A DNA stretch of 64,000 nucleotides, from NCBI GenBank assembly GCA_004565275.1, contig SDOX01000016.1, positions 903,430 to 967,429 on the forward strand, written 5' to 3'. Shown here one piece after another: positions 1 through 10,577 of this stretch; within the stretch, counting starts at the first letter, position 1, and each line of letters starts with the position of its first letter. The DNA comes from Nannochloropsis salina CCMP1776 (lineage: Eukaryota; Sar; Eustigmatophyceae; Eustigmatales; Monodopsidaceae). The notes beneath the pieces were generated by a model. It searched no databases and had not been told where the DNA came from. It saw only the letters and a program-made list of their open reading frames with translations. A program made the translations under genes and the position numbers.

Positions 1-3000
1 CGGTGATCGCGTTCACGTCCATGACGGACAAGGCTTCTACCCGCCCTCCTCTCCTTCCTCTTTCCCGTTCACCGTCCTTCGCCCACACTTCATACACGGT
101 CTTATAGGTTCCTTCCGAGAGGAATTTTCCGCAAGGAAATTTCTCAGCGATGTGGTCCCAGCTCACCACCACGTCGTGACGGGGCGCCTGCCTTTTCTCG
201 CCATTTTTCCCTCCTTTCCTACTCCCCTTCTTTTCAAAACTCGAGTAGATGCGCGCTTGAGCATGCAAGAGGGAGACGGCCCATGTCCTCGAGACCGACC
301 CCAGACTCCGCTCCCGTGCCCTCAATTCCTGGACAGACAGGAACTCCAGGCACGTCGCAAGGAGCTCTTTGCCCAGGAGCCCCACACCGTGCACCAAAGG
401 ACCGGAAGGCTGGTCGGAGGACTCGACAAGGGAGGTGCGGTGGACACTGCGGGCAGGGGGAGCATCGACAAGCATGAACGAATCTTCTCCATGCGCTTCC
501 CTCCCCGACAGTGGCTCGGACGCGGTGATGGAGGTGGCGAAGGAGGCGAGGCTTCGGCGCGCCCACGCCTCACGGGGCCCATGTTCGTGGTCCCGCCCAT
601 CGTCCCACCCACCTTGCTGCATGGTAGTCTCCTCCCCCTCCCCCTCCTCCTCATCCTCCCTGCTTCCCTCACTGATCCGCCTGTGCACAGCCGGCGTGGA
701 CAGGAGCAAGGTCTTCTCTCCCGGCCCTCTCTTTCCTCCCTCCTCGGAGGGACTCGCCTTCTCCCCGCCCAGGAGGCTCAACCCCCCCAAGGCAGCACAC
801 AAGGAGGCCCGGCTTCGGCGCGTGGCTCGTCGAGAAGCGACGTCCATCTTCGTCCCTTCCGCCTGTTCGCGCTCCTTCGTCGCCCCCCCCGGTGCTTCCA
901 CGGCGGGAAAAGGCGCGAGACAGGGTAGGCCGCCTTGGCGCCATGCTTCCAGGTGCTGTTTGATCAAAGAGGCGCGGGCCGCCAGCCCCATGGAGACACG
1001 GCGGGCTTTGGCTGCGGAGGCGCGTTTTTTCCGGAGGGCAGCGGCAGCTCTGGCTTCGTCTTCCTTCCCACCTCCGTCGTGTTCCTCCTGTCGCTGGCAG
1101 GCACCGCCCTCAAACGGCCAGGAGGGAGGACTGAGCGCCAACGACCCCCTGTGCGTCCCTCCATTCCCTCTATCCTGGCCCTGGGTCCTTCCCCGCGCCC
1201 TGATCCCGTCCGCTTCCAGAGCGCAACCCCCCGACTGGAGAGATCGTGGCCTGAAGTCGTCTTCCCCCGGCCCCAGGTACCTCCTCCCCCCTCCTCTTTC
1301 GGCACCTCCACTGTCGCCCTCCTTTCCAGGCGACCGGGGCGACAAGGGCGGGGAAGCATCTTCCTCTCGATGGAGCGGGCGCGCCGGACGCGCTAAAGAG
1401 AGCCGCCGACTGCCCCTTCTCACCCTCTCCAGGGGCTCCAATACAGGCACGGGAGGGGTTGTCTGGGACAAGGGAGGGGAATGCATCCCGTACCGCAAGT
1501 GAGACGGCAAGGCCGAGATGCACCCTTCCTCCCCCCCGCCTTGGTCACCTCCCTCCGCCACGGAGGATTGGAAACGCAGGGTCAAGCGCTCGATGGAGGC
1601 AGTGCTGGCACGGGTCGATTCTCCCCAGTCCCGACGCTTCCCGCCCATAGGGGTTTCGAAAGTGTGGGGGCCATGGCTGTGGCCCTGGTTGTGAGGATCG
1701 CCCGGATATTGCAGCGGATGTAGGGAGGGATGCGGCGCGGAGGAGCTCAAGCGGACCGAGGCCAGCCACAGCGCCCCATCCTCCCTCCCGCCCTCCTCCA
1801 ACCTCTCCATGGGGGAAAGGGCGGTGGGTAAGGGAGACACAGGCCCTTTTCTAGACCCGCTCCCAAGGTTCCTGCTTGTGTACGGAATGACCGAGACGGG
1901 GGATACCTCGCTCCTCCGCACCCTGTCGCTCCCGGCCCCTTCGGAGGGGGACATCGGCTGCGCCTGAGCCATGTTTCTGCCCATAACGGGGTAGAACGCG
2001 GTGCTGGCCGTGGTCTCCATGCTGCGACGGGTGTGCAGGAGGAAGGAGGACTCCTTGCCGTCACTGCCAGGCGCGTCGTCAGCCCTATCGGAAAGGAGGG
2101 AGAGCCCCCCCCAGCTTATAAGACTGTCCTGTTCCCCCTCGCTTGCTTCGGCCTTCGTGGGGCGAACCCTGATCGCCACGGCCGCCGGTGTGGTCTCCCA
2201 AGCCATGTCTCCTTCTCTGTCCCACGGCCCTGTCCCACGCGTCTCCAAGCGCGCTCCAACCGGCTGGCTGTCGTCATCTTGGCCTTGAGGTAAACCCGTA
2301 TTGTGGTACCGATGGGGGCTGGCGCTCTTTACGTGAAAGATGCCTTCGGGGATTTTCGGCTCTGCGTGGACGACCGAGCTTCGTGCGTTCCATGACGCGC
2401 CATCCCGGCTGTCGCCCAGACCCGTGCTGATTCCAGGGTGAGTCTCGACGTCCCTCTCGCGGAAAGGGTCCTTGCTCCTGCGGCCAGACTCGTCACAGCC
2501 ATCCCCAAGGGTACGGGTACTGCTGCTGCCGTCGCCCCTTTCCCTCCCCGTACAATTATGAGCGCTTTGACTGCTATCTGCGCCCAAGGCCAGGGCATGC
2601 AGCGACTGAATGACGACCCCGACCTCTCCCCCTTCCTCCGGTGCCCCACTTGTATCCACCCTCTTTCGCCCCCTGGTCGTGGCCCCGTCCTTCCGTCCCT
2701 TGTAAGGCGTTCCCTCCTCCCGCGGCGGCAACGGCTCTGACAGGTCCTTCTCCTTCTCGTCCACTGGAGCCTTTTCCAGGGCGTCTTCACTCCAAATCGG
2801 GACCGGCATGGGGCTCCTGCCCCGGGACGCTCCCTCCCGTCGGCTTCGCACACTGCTCCTCCTATTGCTGCTCTTACTCTCGGCACCGCCAAGGCTCCTG
2901 GTACCACTGCCACTGCTGCTTCGACTGGTGCTGCTCCTGCTGCTACTTTCCGTTGTGTTCTGGTCGCGAGGCTCTGTGGCCTTAAACGTGGCAACTTGTC

Positions 3001-5116
3001 CATCCTCGTCCGCAACGTCTCCGTCTTCATCCCTTTCCTCCCGGGCTGCCCGCCATTGCCACAGCTCCCTTTTCAGCTCCCCTGCCCTGGCTTGTGAGAC
3101 TCGGTAGCACACTCGCCCCCCGTGCATCTGACCCTGAAAGCCAAGTTGCAGTAACACGTACCGCACCCGCGCCCTCCGCAGAGGGGCCCACGCGCCGGGC
3201 AGAAAGAGCACGAAACCTTTCCCAAACCCAAAACGCCAGGCCGTTTCCCCTCCTTCTCCCCCCCTTTTCATCTCGGCCGCGAGGTATTCCAAATCTTCGG
3301 TCTCGGCTTCGGCAAAGACGGTGCTATAGTTGGCACCGGGCCCGTTCCCATTCCCCCCCTGGCCACCTTCCCTCCCTCCCCCGCTTTTACGTGAGGATCT
3401 GCCAGGGGTACCGACCCTGTGGAGTTTAGGGGTGGAGCTTGGGAAGGGTCGAGCGATGGAGGGAGAGGAGGCGGTGCCGGAGGTCGCACCGGAGGCGGGG
3501 GCCCCGGTGATGGAAAACGTCCCAGATGAACGACGCGGGTTGCGACGCAACGACGATTTAGGGGCCAAGGACAAAGAGGAGTCGCCGAGGTCCACGGTGG
3601 AAGCCGACTGCTCTCCCGCCCCATTGCTGGTACCTGCTGCATCCTCCAGGTAGTTTTTCCGGCCGCTCCTCTCGACGGCGACGGCTTTGGCGGCCCGGCG
3701 TGCCGAGGAACGCAAGGTTCGTGAAAAGGTAGGAGGGGCTGCCGGGGTAGCGGCGAGCGCAGATTTGGTCGAGGAGGAATTGGACGAAGAGGAGGCAGGA
3801 AGGGAGGAAGGAGGGGAGCAAGGCATCGGCAAAGGTGCAGTACCGCTGGCTGTTTCGGGTCCCTCCCTTGCAGTCCACTCTTCCTTGCGGGCCGACACCC
3901 CCGACCGCCCGGCGGTGGTGGTGGTTGGGATCGAAGTCACACAGGAAGGGGTAGCCTCCCCCAGACTGCCCGCGCGTCCCTCCCACGTCGTCATGCCTGG
4001 CGCGAGCAATCCAATGGACAAGCGGCGGGACGACCGTCTGGGGAGGGGTTTGGCTGCGCGTGGGAGCCCGCCAGCACGACCCGTGGGAAGTTTTGTGCTT
4101 TTCTTTTGCGGCTGGGCGGTTGCTAGAATTGTTATTGGGGCCACATCCAGGTTTGCCGGCAAAGTGTGGCTGGAGAAGAAGGGGGGTAGCGTCGACGAGC
4201 CGGTCAGCTGGAGGGCGGGGCCTTGTCGGCGATCCTCCGAGAGGGAGAGGGTTCGATCCAGGGCCGTGAACGCGGCCGTTCCTCCATGGCCTGCCGTCCC
4301 ATGTTCCGTGGAGCGGTCGTCCGGGTGTGCGTCGCCGGTAGCTTTCGACTCGGTTGGTGGCCGTGAGGGAGGGAAGAAGGGCGCACCGGCAGCGGAGGAG
4401 CAAGTCTTCTTGCGGACCCCGGGGCTGAACAGACGTGTTGTTTTCGACAGCGAGGACGATTCCTCCCGAGGGCTTCCAGGCACGACCCGTTTGGCCCGCC
4501 GGGATGTGTCACTACTGGCACTGCCGCAACTCTCACCGTTGCTGCTGCTACGACCATTGGTGCTGGTTTGTGAGCATAGCGATCCTTGCGAAGACGTGAA
4601 TTCCAACTCAGGATCCATGACTGCCAAATCCGGTGCAGGCGATGCTTTGGTCCTGGCGAAGGCCATACCCTTTTGCGAAGGAGGGGATATCGGCGGGGAG
4701 AACGCTGTCTCCTTCGCTGCTGCGTCCAAGTCTCGATTTGTCAAGGCCCTTAGAGGGGTGCGTGACCCCCCAAAATGCCTTAGCATACTCACGTTGCCGC
4801 TCTTGCTGCCTTTGATCTTCACGGAGCTGCTGGCTTTCGCCATGACGGCTGTGCCGCTGCTCCCTGCTCGTTTCAAAGCCGTCCCGGGGCCAGAAAGGCT
4901 GATGCCGCCACGGCCTACGGAATCGCCCCCTTTTCCTTTCTTTTTTTTGCTGGCCGTAGCATAGGTCGTCAATGCGGTGGGTTTGACCGGTGATGGGGAT
5001 GGAGAAAAGGTAGCTAAAATTGTAGGCGTGGGAGCTTTAAGCACTGACCCTGGTTCAGCTCCAGCAGGCGTAAATTTTTTTCTCCCATAGGTCCGTTGTA
5101 CTGAGGAAGGAAACAT
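1..5116 (-). CDS. Very large Ser/Arg-rich protein with a C-terminal kinase-like domain, partial (runs off left edge)
   Basis: The frame is open from an ATG at 5116 to the window edge, 1705 codons with no stop, so I read it as one exon. Most of the protein is low complexity: Ser, Thr, Arg, Gly and acidic stretches with many RRxS-type sites. About residues 590-690 form a less repetitive block. From about residue 1555 the sequence becomes ordered: a Leu-rich segment resembling an F-box-like helix bundle, then WDHIAEKFPCGKFLSEGTYK, which looks like the glycine-loop strand of a protein-kinase fold, followed by EALSVMDVNAI, where the VAIK-type strand would fall. The catalytic part lies outside the window. 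I infer a kinase or pseudokinase of a stramenopile type; the substrate is unknown. The ORF is certain, the family call is not. The 1.1 kb upstream of 5116 would hold its promoter. Confidence 0.7.
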   Translation of the reverse strand, partial: MFPSSVQRTYGRKKFTPAGAEPGSVLKAPTPTILATFSPSPSPVKPTALTTYATASKKKKGKGGDSVGRGGISLSGPGTALKRAGSSGTAVMAKASSSVKIKGSKSGNVSMLRHFGGSRTPLRALTNRDLDAAAKETAFSPPISPPSQKGMAFARTKASPAPDLAVMDPELEFTSSQGSLCSQTSTNGRSSSNGESCGSASSDTSRRAKRVVPGSPREESSSLSKTTRLFSPGVRKKTCSSAAGAPFFPPSRPPTESKATGDAHPDDRSTEHGTAGHGGTAAFTALDRTLSLSEDRRQGPALQLTGSSTLPPFFSSHTLPANLDVAPITILATAQPQKKSTKLPTGRAGGLPRAAKPLPRRSSRRLSIGLLAPGMTTWEGRAGSLGEATPSCVTSIPTTTTAGRSGVSARKEEWTAREGPETASGTAPLPMPCSPPSSLPASSSSNSSSTKSALAATPAAPPTFSRTLRSSARRAAKAVAVERSGRKNYLEDAAGTSNGAGEQSASTVDLGDSSLSLAPKSSLRRNPRRSSGTFSITGAPASGATSGTASSPSIARPFPSSTPKLHRVGTPGRSSRKSGGGREGGQGGNGNGPGANYSTVFAEAETEDLEYLAAEMKRGGEGGETAWRFGFGKGFVLFLPGAWAPLRRARVRYVLLQLGFQGQMHGGRVCYRVSQARAGELKRELWQWRAAREERDEDGDVADEDGQVATFKATEPRDQNTTESSSRSSTSRSSSGSGTRSLGGAESKSSNRRSSVRSRREGASRGRSPMPVPIWSEDALEKAPVDEKEKDLSEPLPPREEGTPYKGRKDGATTRGRKRVDTSGAPEEGGEVGVVIQSLHALALGADSSQSAHNCTGRERGDGSSSTRTLGDGCDESGRRSKDPFRERDVETHPGISTGLGDSRDGASWNARSSVVHAEPKIPEGIFHVKSASPHRYHNTGLPQGQDDDSQPVGARLETRGTGPWDREGDMAWETTPAAVAIRVRPTKAEASEGEQDSLISWGGLSLLSDRADDAPGSDGKESSFLLHTRRSMETTASTAFYPVMGRNMAQAQPMSPSEGAGSDRVRRSEVSPVSVIPYTSRNLGSGSRKGPVSPLPTALSPMERLEEGGREDGALWLASVRLSSSAPHPSLHPLQYPGDPHNQGHSHGPHTFETPMGGKRRDWGESTRASTASIERLTLRFQSSVAEGGDQGGGEEGCISALPSHLRYGMHSPPLSQTTPPVPVLEPLERVRRGSRRLSLARPARPLHREEDASPPLSPRSPGKEGDSGGAERGGGRRYLGPGEDDFRPRSLQSGGCALEADGIRARGRTQGQDRGNGGTHRGSLALSPPSWPFEGGACQRQEEHDGGGKEDEARAAAALRKKRASAAKARRVSMGLAARASLIKQHLEAWRQGGLPCLAPFPAVEAPGGATKEREQAEGTKMDVASRRATRRSRASLCAALGGLSLLGGEKASPSEEGGKRGPGEKTLLLSTPAVHRRISEGSREDEEEGEGEETTMQQGGWDDGRDHEHGPREAWARRSLASFATSITASEPLSGREAHGEDSFMLVDAPPARSVHRTSLVESSDQPSGPLVHGVGLLGKELLATCLEFLSVQELRARERSLGSVSRTWAVSLLHAQARIYSSFEKKGSRKGGKNGEKRQAPRHDVVVSWDHIAEKFPCGKFLSEGTYKTVYEVWAKDGERERGRRGGRVEALSVMDVNAIT

Positions 5117-6234
5117 GGTTGTTGACTTGGACAGGAGGGAGGGGTGATCCCTCCACTCGCCTCACAACAGCACAAGGTAGATAAATCTCAATGTTATCTG
5201 CGTTGGTTGTTTGACTGTTTGTACGAGGGGGCAATGGAAAAGGTCATTTTTAGTGAACCGATAGGCGCAGAAAAGAGAGGGAGGGGGAAGCTAAGGTTCA
5301 TGTGAGCATGGGTCTGCCTAAAAATCGCCCAAGAAAGACACAAACCAAGTCATTCCACAATTCCAAACCCACGATGACATGTCCATGACCATATTCCTAA
5401 GTCCTCGCAAGGGCATTTTTGGCTGTGGAAATGAAGGGGCACACACCAGACGACGCGACACTCTTGTCCTCGTTCCTGCGCCTCGCGGGGCAGTCGACGG
5501 GCCACCTCCCCCCCATTGCAAGCCCGCATTAATTCGCTCAAAAAGCTTCAAGTTCTTTCGCCCCGTCTTGGCGAGGGTCCCTCGAAACCTACCTCCAGGT
5601 TGTGACCTGTGAATCGCCCCGCGAAGTTATGCCCAGCGGGAACGCATGCTTCCCAAAGTAGCGTGTGTGACAAGAAGAGCTGGTTGTTAGCCTTAGCTAC
5701 GCTTAAGACAGATATGATCCGATCTTTAGGTCGCATTGCACACTCAAGCAATCCAATGTTGAGTCATAGAACCATTGGTATCAGCGCATTGATCCTGCGG
5801 TCGTTTGCGGCGGTAGACACTCCATATGCGGCGTAGTGGTCAAGATCGGCTCTTATTGTCATTTTTTGGGGGTATGAGGGACCATCATAGTTATTTTTGA
5901 GAGAAGGTGTTTCACTATGAAGCAATAGAAACCTCAGGGAGAAGCAGCTTTCGGTGGGAACTATAAGTCAGCGTCCTTATGTTGTAAGACTTTATGTGCG
6001 TATCGACACATGGAAGCTTGGCTTGAGGTGGCTTCGAAGGCATGCACGAAGCCGATTGTGGTTTTCGACATGTTTTTGTGCCTCTCGTCCCGAAAAAATA
6101 AATACATCACTTTGCCAGGTTTTTAAACATCGATATCATTAATGAGATGTTCCTTTTCTTACGGCCTATGTCTTTGCATGCATACTTGACAAATGGCCCT
6201 CTGGCCTCTCCACCTACATTCCACACTATTTGTC
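5117..6234. other. Intergenic: promoter side of the kinase-like gene and 3' flank of EGY
   Basis: The base composition drops to a more AT-rich, non-repetitive sequence, unlike the flanking coding DNA. Only short open frames occur and none resembles a known protein. I see no RNA gene or clear repeat. Confidence 0.6.
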
Positions 6235-9200
6235 CTACAAATTATTCAACAGGTACGTGCTGTCACCCGCGAAGTGCGACGTCGCCGGTATCAACGCTCC
6301 CAGCATCAGTATCAACCCTGCCATTCCCAGGAAATACCTTTCACCCCCGACTTCTTCCACTTCGTCCATGCACGGCACCGCTTTCCGCGACCAAAAGAAT
6401 CGGACCACCAAACCCGCAAAAAACAGGTCCAAGCGCCCTTGCCAAATGCCCGCCGCCACTGTCCCCCAGAACGTAAACGTCGAGGCCGCCGCAGCCGTCC
6501 GTCGGCCTAGAAGGGCCTCTACCATCCGCGCTCCGTCCAAGCGGCCCATGGGCAAGAGATTCAAGGCGTTGAACATGACACCCCAGTAGCCTGCCAACGC
6601 CAACGGGTGCAGGGTCAGGGCGGCATGTCCCGGATCCACCACCGCAAAGGCCCCAGGCAGTATGGCGTTCGTCATCTCTGCCACGAAGGTAGAGGCCTGC
6701 AACAAGGCCAGAGGCAAGGCGGGGGCAAATTCGCCCCCTGCGGGCAACGCACCAAGTTTGGTGAGCCAGAGCCCGGCTCCGAAGACGCCGTAACTCACCA
6801 AGGAACCCAACAGAGGGCCCGCGGCGGCCACGTCGAAGAAGGCTTGGCGGGTTGGGGGGTAAGATTTCAGTTGGGTCAGGCTGCCCAGATAGCCAAACCA
6901 CGGGTCGAGCAGAGGCACGAGGGGCCCCAAGGCCATCTTGAACCGTCGGGCAGCCAAGTAGTGCCCTGCCTCGTGGGCAGCGATCAGGCCGGCGAAAGGG
7001 AGCAGGACCGGAGGGATGCCGACCGTAACCGCCGGGAATTCGGAGACATGGGCCCAAAAGCCGAGAAAATCCCGGTCCAGGCGTTCAAAGAGGGGGGGAG
7101 AGACAAAGCGCAAGGTTTCCGAGGTTTGCAGCAAAGCCCCCATCCCCAAAGAGGCCACACGGACGAGGGGATCGTCCAAGACGCTGGAGTCGTCCGGGAC
7201 CACCCCTTTCGAAACAGCCAAGATGGCAAACCGCCCTTGCGCCAACTTGCCCAGAAAGCGAGGTATAAGCTCTCCAATCAGGCGGAGATCCAAACCTTCC
7301 TGCATCAGCTCCTCCTCTGAGAGGTCCCCGTCCCCAGGCCGTGTCCCCCGCCCGCCCGAACCCACTTCCGGCGGCCCTCCGTCCTCATCAAACTGGTCCA
7401 TGGCTGCGTCCATGGCAATGTCCTCCAAGGCAAACAAGGTTTCGGGCGGGAAGCGGAGGAAGAACAAGGAGACCGCGTCCGTCAAATTGAAGTACTCCAA
7501 GCGTTGGTTCAACACCTCGCGCAAGGCCGGCGTGTTCAAGGGAACGCCGGACGGTGCTGTCCCCACCTCCCCCACCATTACGTGGAATTTGGCGTCGAAA
7601 TCCACCACGTAATTCAAGAGGAAAGCACCACCCGCCGTTTTCCCAAACACTTCCGTGCGCAGGCTCTTCCAGACATGCTCCGGCACCGGGGCGACCTCCC
7701 CGTCCTGCATCCCGCCCTCCACCCCCACTTCCGCCCCTGGGAAGATCGATTGGAGGAACGATTCCAACAGGCCGTCCTTGACCTTCCCGGCGTCCGTCTC
7801 CTCCAACCTAAGGGCCGTCAAATTCATGCCCGCGGGCGGAGGATTCAAGGATTGAGCCAGCAAGGCGGCGGCATCTTCCTCACTCTCCCTCCCGCCCTCC
7901 CGCCCTCCCGCCCTCCCGCCCTCTTCCCCGCCTTCCTCCGTCTCGATCATGCGTTGCAAAGCCCCCATGGCGCGTTGGAAGGATTCGTCGGGATTCAATG
8001 CTTTCCGACGGATGCGCCGAAACACCACGTCCGGCATTCCGGGTATGCTTTCTTGGCTTCCTATCAATTCGTAGGCAATCAGGCCCAGGTCGCTGGCATC
8101 GCTCTGGTTCCCCCCGAGGGGAAAGGAAGGAGGGGAGGAAGGGGAGGAGGAGAAGGGGGAGGGCGAGGGAGAGAGGGTGTAGTATGTCTCCTCCTCCTCC
8201 CCCCCCGCCGACAAGGACGGTGGCGCGCCTGTACCATTGGGAGCCCCTTGGTCTCCCGCGGCACCGGGAGTCGAGCCCCTTCCCTCGGTGAGGGAGGAAG
8301 TACTTCCCTCGCCCCCCCCCCCTTCCTCCGCTCCCTCCCTCTGTCCCTGCCTGGCCGCCGCCCGTTCCACCTCCCGGATGAAGTCGTCCTGTACCCGGGC
8401 TGACAACACGTCCTCCCTCCCTCCCTCCCTCCCTCCCTTCCTCCCTTTCTCCCCACCCCGCCCCATCAAGGCCGAGTCCTCCACGTCCCTCTCCCTTTCC
8501 GCCTCCCTCCTCTTCCCCCTCCCCCTTTCGCTCCCTCCGATGCTCAGATCCGGCATGTCCTCGTCCCACATGTCTTCTCCCCGCACCCAACTTGGCCTCC
8601 GCATGCCCCCCTCCAACCTCCCTCCGTCCATCCCGTCCTCCTCATCATGATCTACTTCCGTAGCCCTCCTCTCCACGGTCGACAAGGGCGGCGGCACCCG
8701 CACTTCCAACCCCAGCACCCTCGCGAAGGCCTGACGCGCCACCTCCATGGCTACCTCCACTCCCTCCCTCCCTTCTTCCCTCCGTCCCTCCATCCCTCCC
8801 CTGGCCTCGTTCAACAGAGCCACGCCCACGTCCACACCCGCCAACAGGCTCCGCATTGTCCCGTTCACTTTCTCGTTCGCCAGTTCCACCTCCGCCAAAT
8901 CCGCCTCTGCCCGGAGTTTTTTGGCCATGGCCCGCAGTCGCAACGCCTCCAGCATGGCTTTTTGTCCCTCCCTGCCCCCTGGACCGACGTCTCCTGCCTT
9001 CTGAAGGGCGTCCCTTTCGGGCGCCGTTCCGATCCGTCCATCCACCTTGAGTTTTTCCAACACCACGGGCGGGAGGGGTCGGCCCAGCACACCCAGCTCC
9101 CGAAATGCCCGGTTTTGCATGGCTTCCACCTCGAGGAGGAGCTGGTTCAAGTCTTGGTAGGAAGGGTAGGAAGAGGGGGAGGAGGAGGAGGAGGAAAAGG

Positions 9201-9483
9201 AAGGAGACGGTCGCTTCGGGTCGGACGACGGCGGTGGCGTCGCGTGAAGAGTGAAAAGTCCGGGCGAACCGCCCGAGAAGAAGGATGAGGAGGGAAAGAA
9301 AGATGCATGCAGACGTTTCCCGGGAGAAGGGAAGACAAAGCCGCTAATGTTCTGCGGGAATACCAAGAAGAGGAGGAGGGCAAGGGTCAGGACCCACAGG
9401 GTTATTTTTCTCGCAGCAGGTGGTAGACCGTGCAAGCCTGGACGTCTCCGGCGTATTCTGCTGTCCAAGTACGCTGCGGCCAT
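6235..9483 (-). CDS. EGY-type site-2 zinc metalloprotease, predicted plastid membrane protein
   Basis: A single exon of 1082 residues. The family cleaves substrates within or next to the membrane, and EGY1/2 homologues act in the thylakoid or plastid envelope. The zinc site HEAGH is at residues 837-841 (gluzincin HExxH) and the second motif NLLPMGRLDG carries the ligand Asp983; both sit among hydrophobic helices in the last 300 residues. Residues about 27-45 form a hydrophobic helix followed by a Phe (ISG|FVFP), the pattern of the bipartite plastid signal of heterokont algae. Residues 200-560 hold long acidic and Ser/Gly tracts not needed by the fold. The N-terminal region before the protease domain matches the usual EGY layout of a soluble segment ahead of the membrane part. 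The start ATG was chosen because it begins the signal peptide directly. The next gene, eIF3c, is divergent. Confidence 0.9.
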   Translation of the reverse strand: MAAAYLDSRIRRRRPGLHGLPPAARKITLWVLTLALLLFLVFPQNISGFVFPSPGKRLHASFFPSSSFFSGGSPGLFTLHATPPPSSDPKRPSPSFSSSSSSPSSYPSYQDLNQLLLEVEAMQNRAFRELGVLGRPLPPVVLEKLKVDGRIGTAPERDALQKAGDVGPGGREGQKAMLEALRLRAMAKKLRAEADLAEVELANEKVNGTMRSLLAGVDVGVALLNEARGGMEGRREEGREGVEVAMEVARQAFARVLGLEVRVPPPLSTVERRATEVDHDEEDGMDGGRLEGGMRRPSWVRGEDMWDEDMPDLSIGGSERGRGKRREAERERDVEDSALMGRGGEKGRKGGREGGREDVLSARVQDDFIREVERAAARQGQREGAEEGGGGEGSTSSLTEGRGSTPGAAGDQGAPNGTGAPPSLSAGGEEEETYYTLSPSPSPFSSSPSSPPSFPLGGNQSDASDLGLIAYELIGSQESIPGMPDVVFRRIRRKALNPDESFQRAMGALQRMIETEEGGEEGGRAGGREGGRESEEDAAALLAQSLNPPPAGMNLTALRLEETDAGKVKDGLLESFLQSIFPGAEVGVEGGMQDGEVAPVPEHVWKSLRTEVFGKTAGGAFLLNYVVDFDAKFHVMVGEVGTAPSGVPLNTPALREVLNQRLEYFNLTDAVSLFFLRFPPETLFALEDIAMDAAMDQFDEDGGPPEVGSGGRGTRPGDGDLSEEELMQEGLDLRLIGELIPRFLGKLAQGRFAILAVSKGVVPDDSSVLDDPLVRVASLGMGALLQTSETLRFVSPPLFERLDRDFLGFWAHVSEFPAVTVGIPPVLLPFAGLIAAHEAGHYLAARRFKMALGPLVPLLDPWFGYLGSLTQLKSYPPTRQAFFDVAAAGPLLGSLVSYGVFGAGLWLTKLGALPAGGEFAPALPLALLQASTFVAEMTNAILPGAFAVVDPGHAALTLHPLALAGYWGVMFNALNLLPMGRLDGARMVEALLGRRTAAAASTFTFWGTVAAGIWQGRLDLFFAGLVVRFFWSRKAVPCMDEVEEVGGERYFLGMAGLILMLGALIPATSHFAGDSTYLLNNL

Positions 9484-10577
9484 CGTGGTCGCTGTCTCTT
9501 TGCTCCTGCGGGGCTGGCGGCTTCACTTTTACAGCGACGAGGGAGAGGTGCAGAGAGTTGTGATGCTACTGCCAGCCGCTCTGTCTTCGGTGAACACGCC
9601 AGAAGCAATTGGGCTCCGGCGCTTTCAGCCGTTGGGACGTACGGTCCACCTAATGCTGTGAATGGCCCACCAGGAACGTGATGGCCAGCGGAAGAAGACA
9701 GCGGTCAGAGCGTCAGTAGACAACCTTGCGCCGGCTCCCACCGAATCCCACTCTAACCTCTTGAGAGCGTCGTAGCCCACTTGTCGGGGAACAACACACG
9801 TAAGTAGGAAGACAAGACTGCACAAAAAGAAGCAGACGCCCTTCCGGCCAAATGAGTGCCCCCTGTGATAGAAAAAAAGAGGAAGGCAGGGGTGGGGAGG
9901 CGAAGAGCATTCGTTAGAAAGCGCCTGTTGTGGAGTCACCATGCTGCGTGAAAATCTCTGCGCGTCTAAAAACACCACGTTCGACTCGTCGTCGCCACAC
10001 AACGTCATGAATCACCTACGCAACACAGCCTGAGTCGCGGTCCGACCCAGTAACGACGCTTTTTGGCAGAGTTATGGTGTTGTTGTTGTCATAGTCGTTG
10101 CTGTGGTTTTTCCTCCCTTCGCGGATTTGGAAGCCCCATGCTTAGAGCCTGTGGTCTCATACCCAAACATATGTCCAACGTCTGGTCCGCGACCAACGTC
10201 GTTCACCCACCCTAGCCCCTGAAACATGTTGAAGAATGAACGGACGGGGTAGTGGTGCGCAAGCGCGGGGTGTGTGGGGTTGTGGATGCTCTTCGGGGCA
10301 GTGGGTATAATGGGGTCATGGGGGATGGTGGAGGGCGGAAGGAGCCGGTGGTGGTGAAGAAGAGCCCTCATTAGCGGGTTTTGGGCGTCCTTATTCGCAC
10401 ACATGTGAAGAGGAGCAGGGAATACAGTGCATGTGACGGAATCACGGAGGCTTCTTGACCATGTCGTTGATCTGCAATATTTTACATGCCTTGTTGATTT
10501 ACCTTTCTGTCTCCTCCTTCCCCTCCTCCTCCCTCTTTTGCCATTGTGGCGCGCCCCCAGAAGACACCGCCACAACG
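9484..10577. other. Divergent intergenic region between EGY (-) and eIF3c (+)
   Basis: About 1.1 kb that must hold both promoters. Short open frames on both strands look like chance. No repeat or RNA gene was recognised. Confidence 0.6.

Noticed and set aside
3687-4964. 425-codon + strand ORF
   Set aside because: It is antisense to the long kinase-like frame, and its codon pattern mirrors that gene; no family resemblance.
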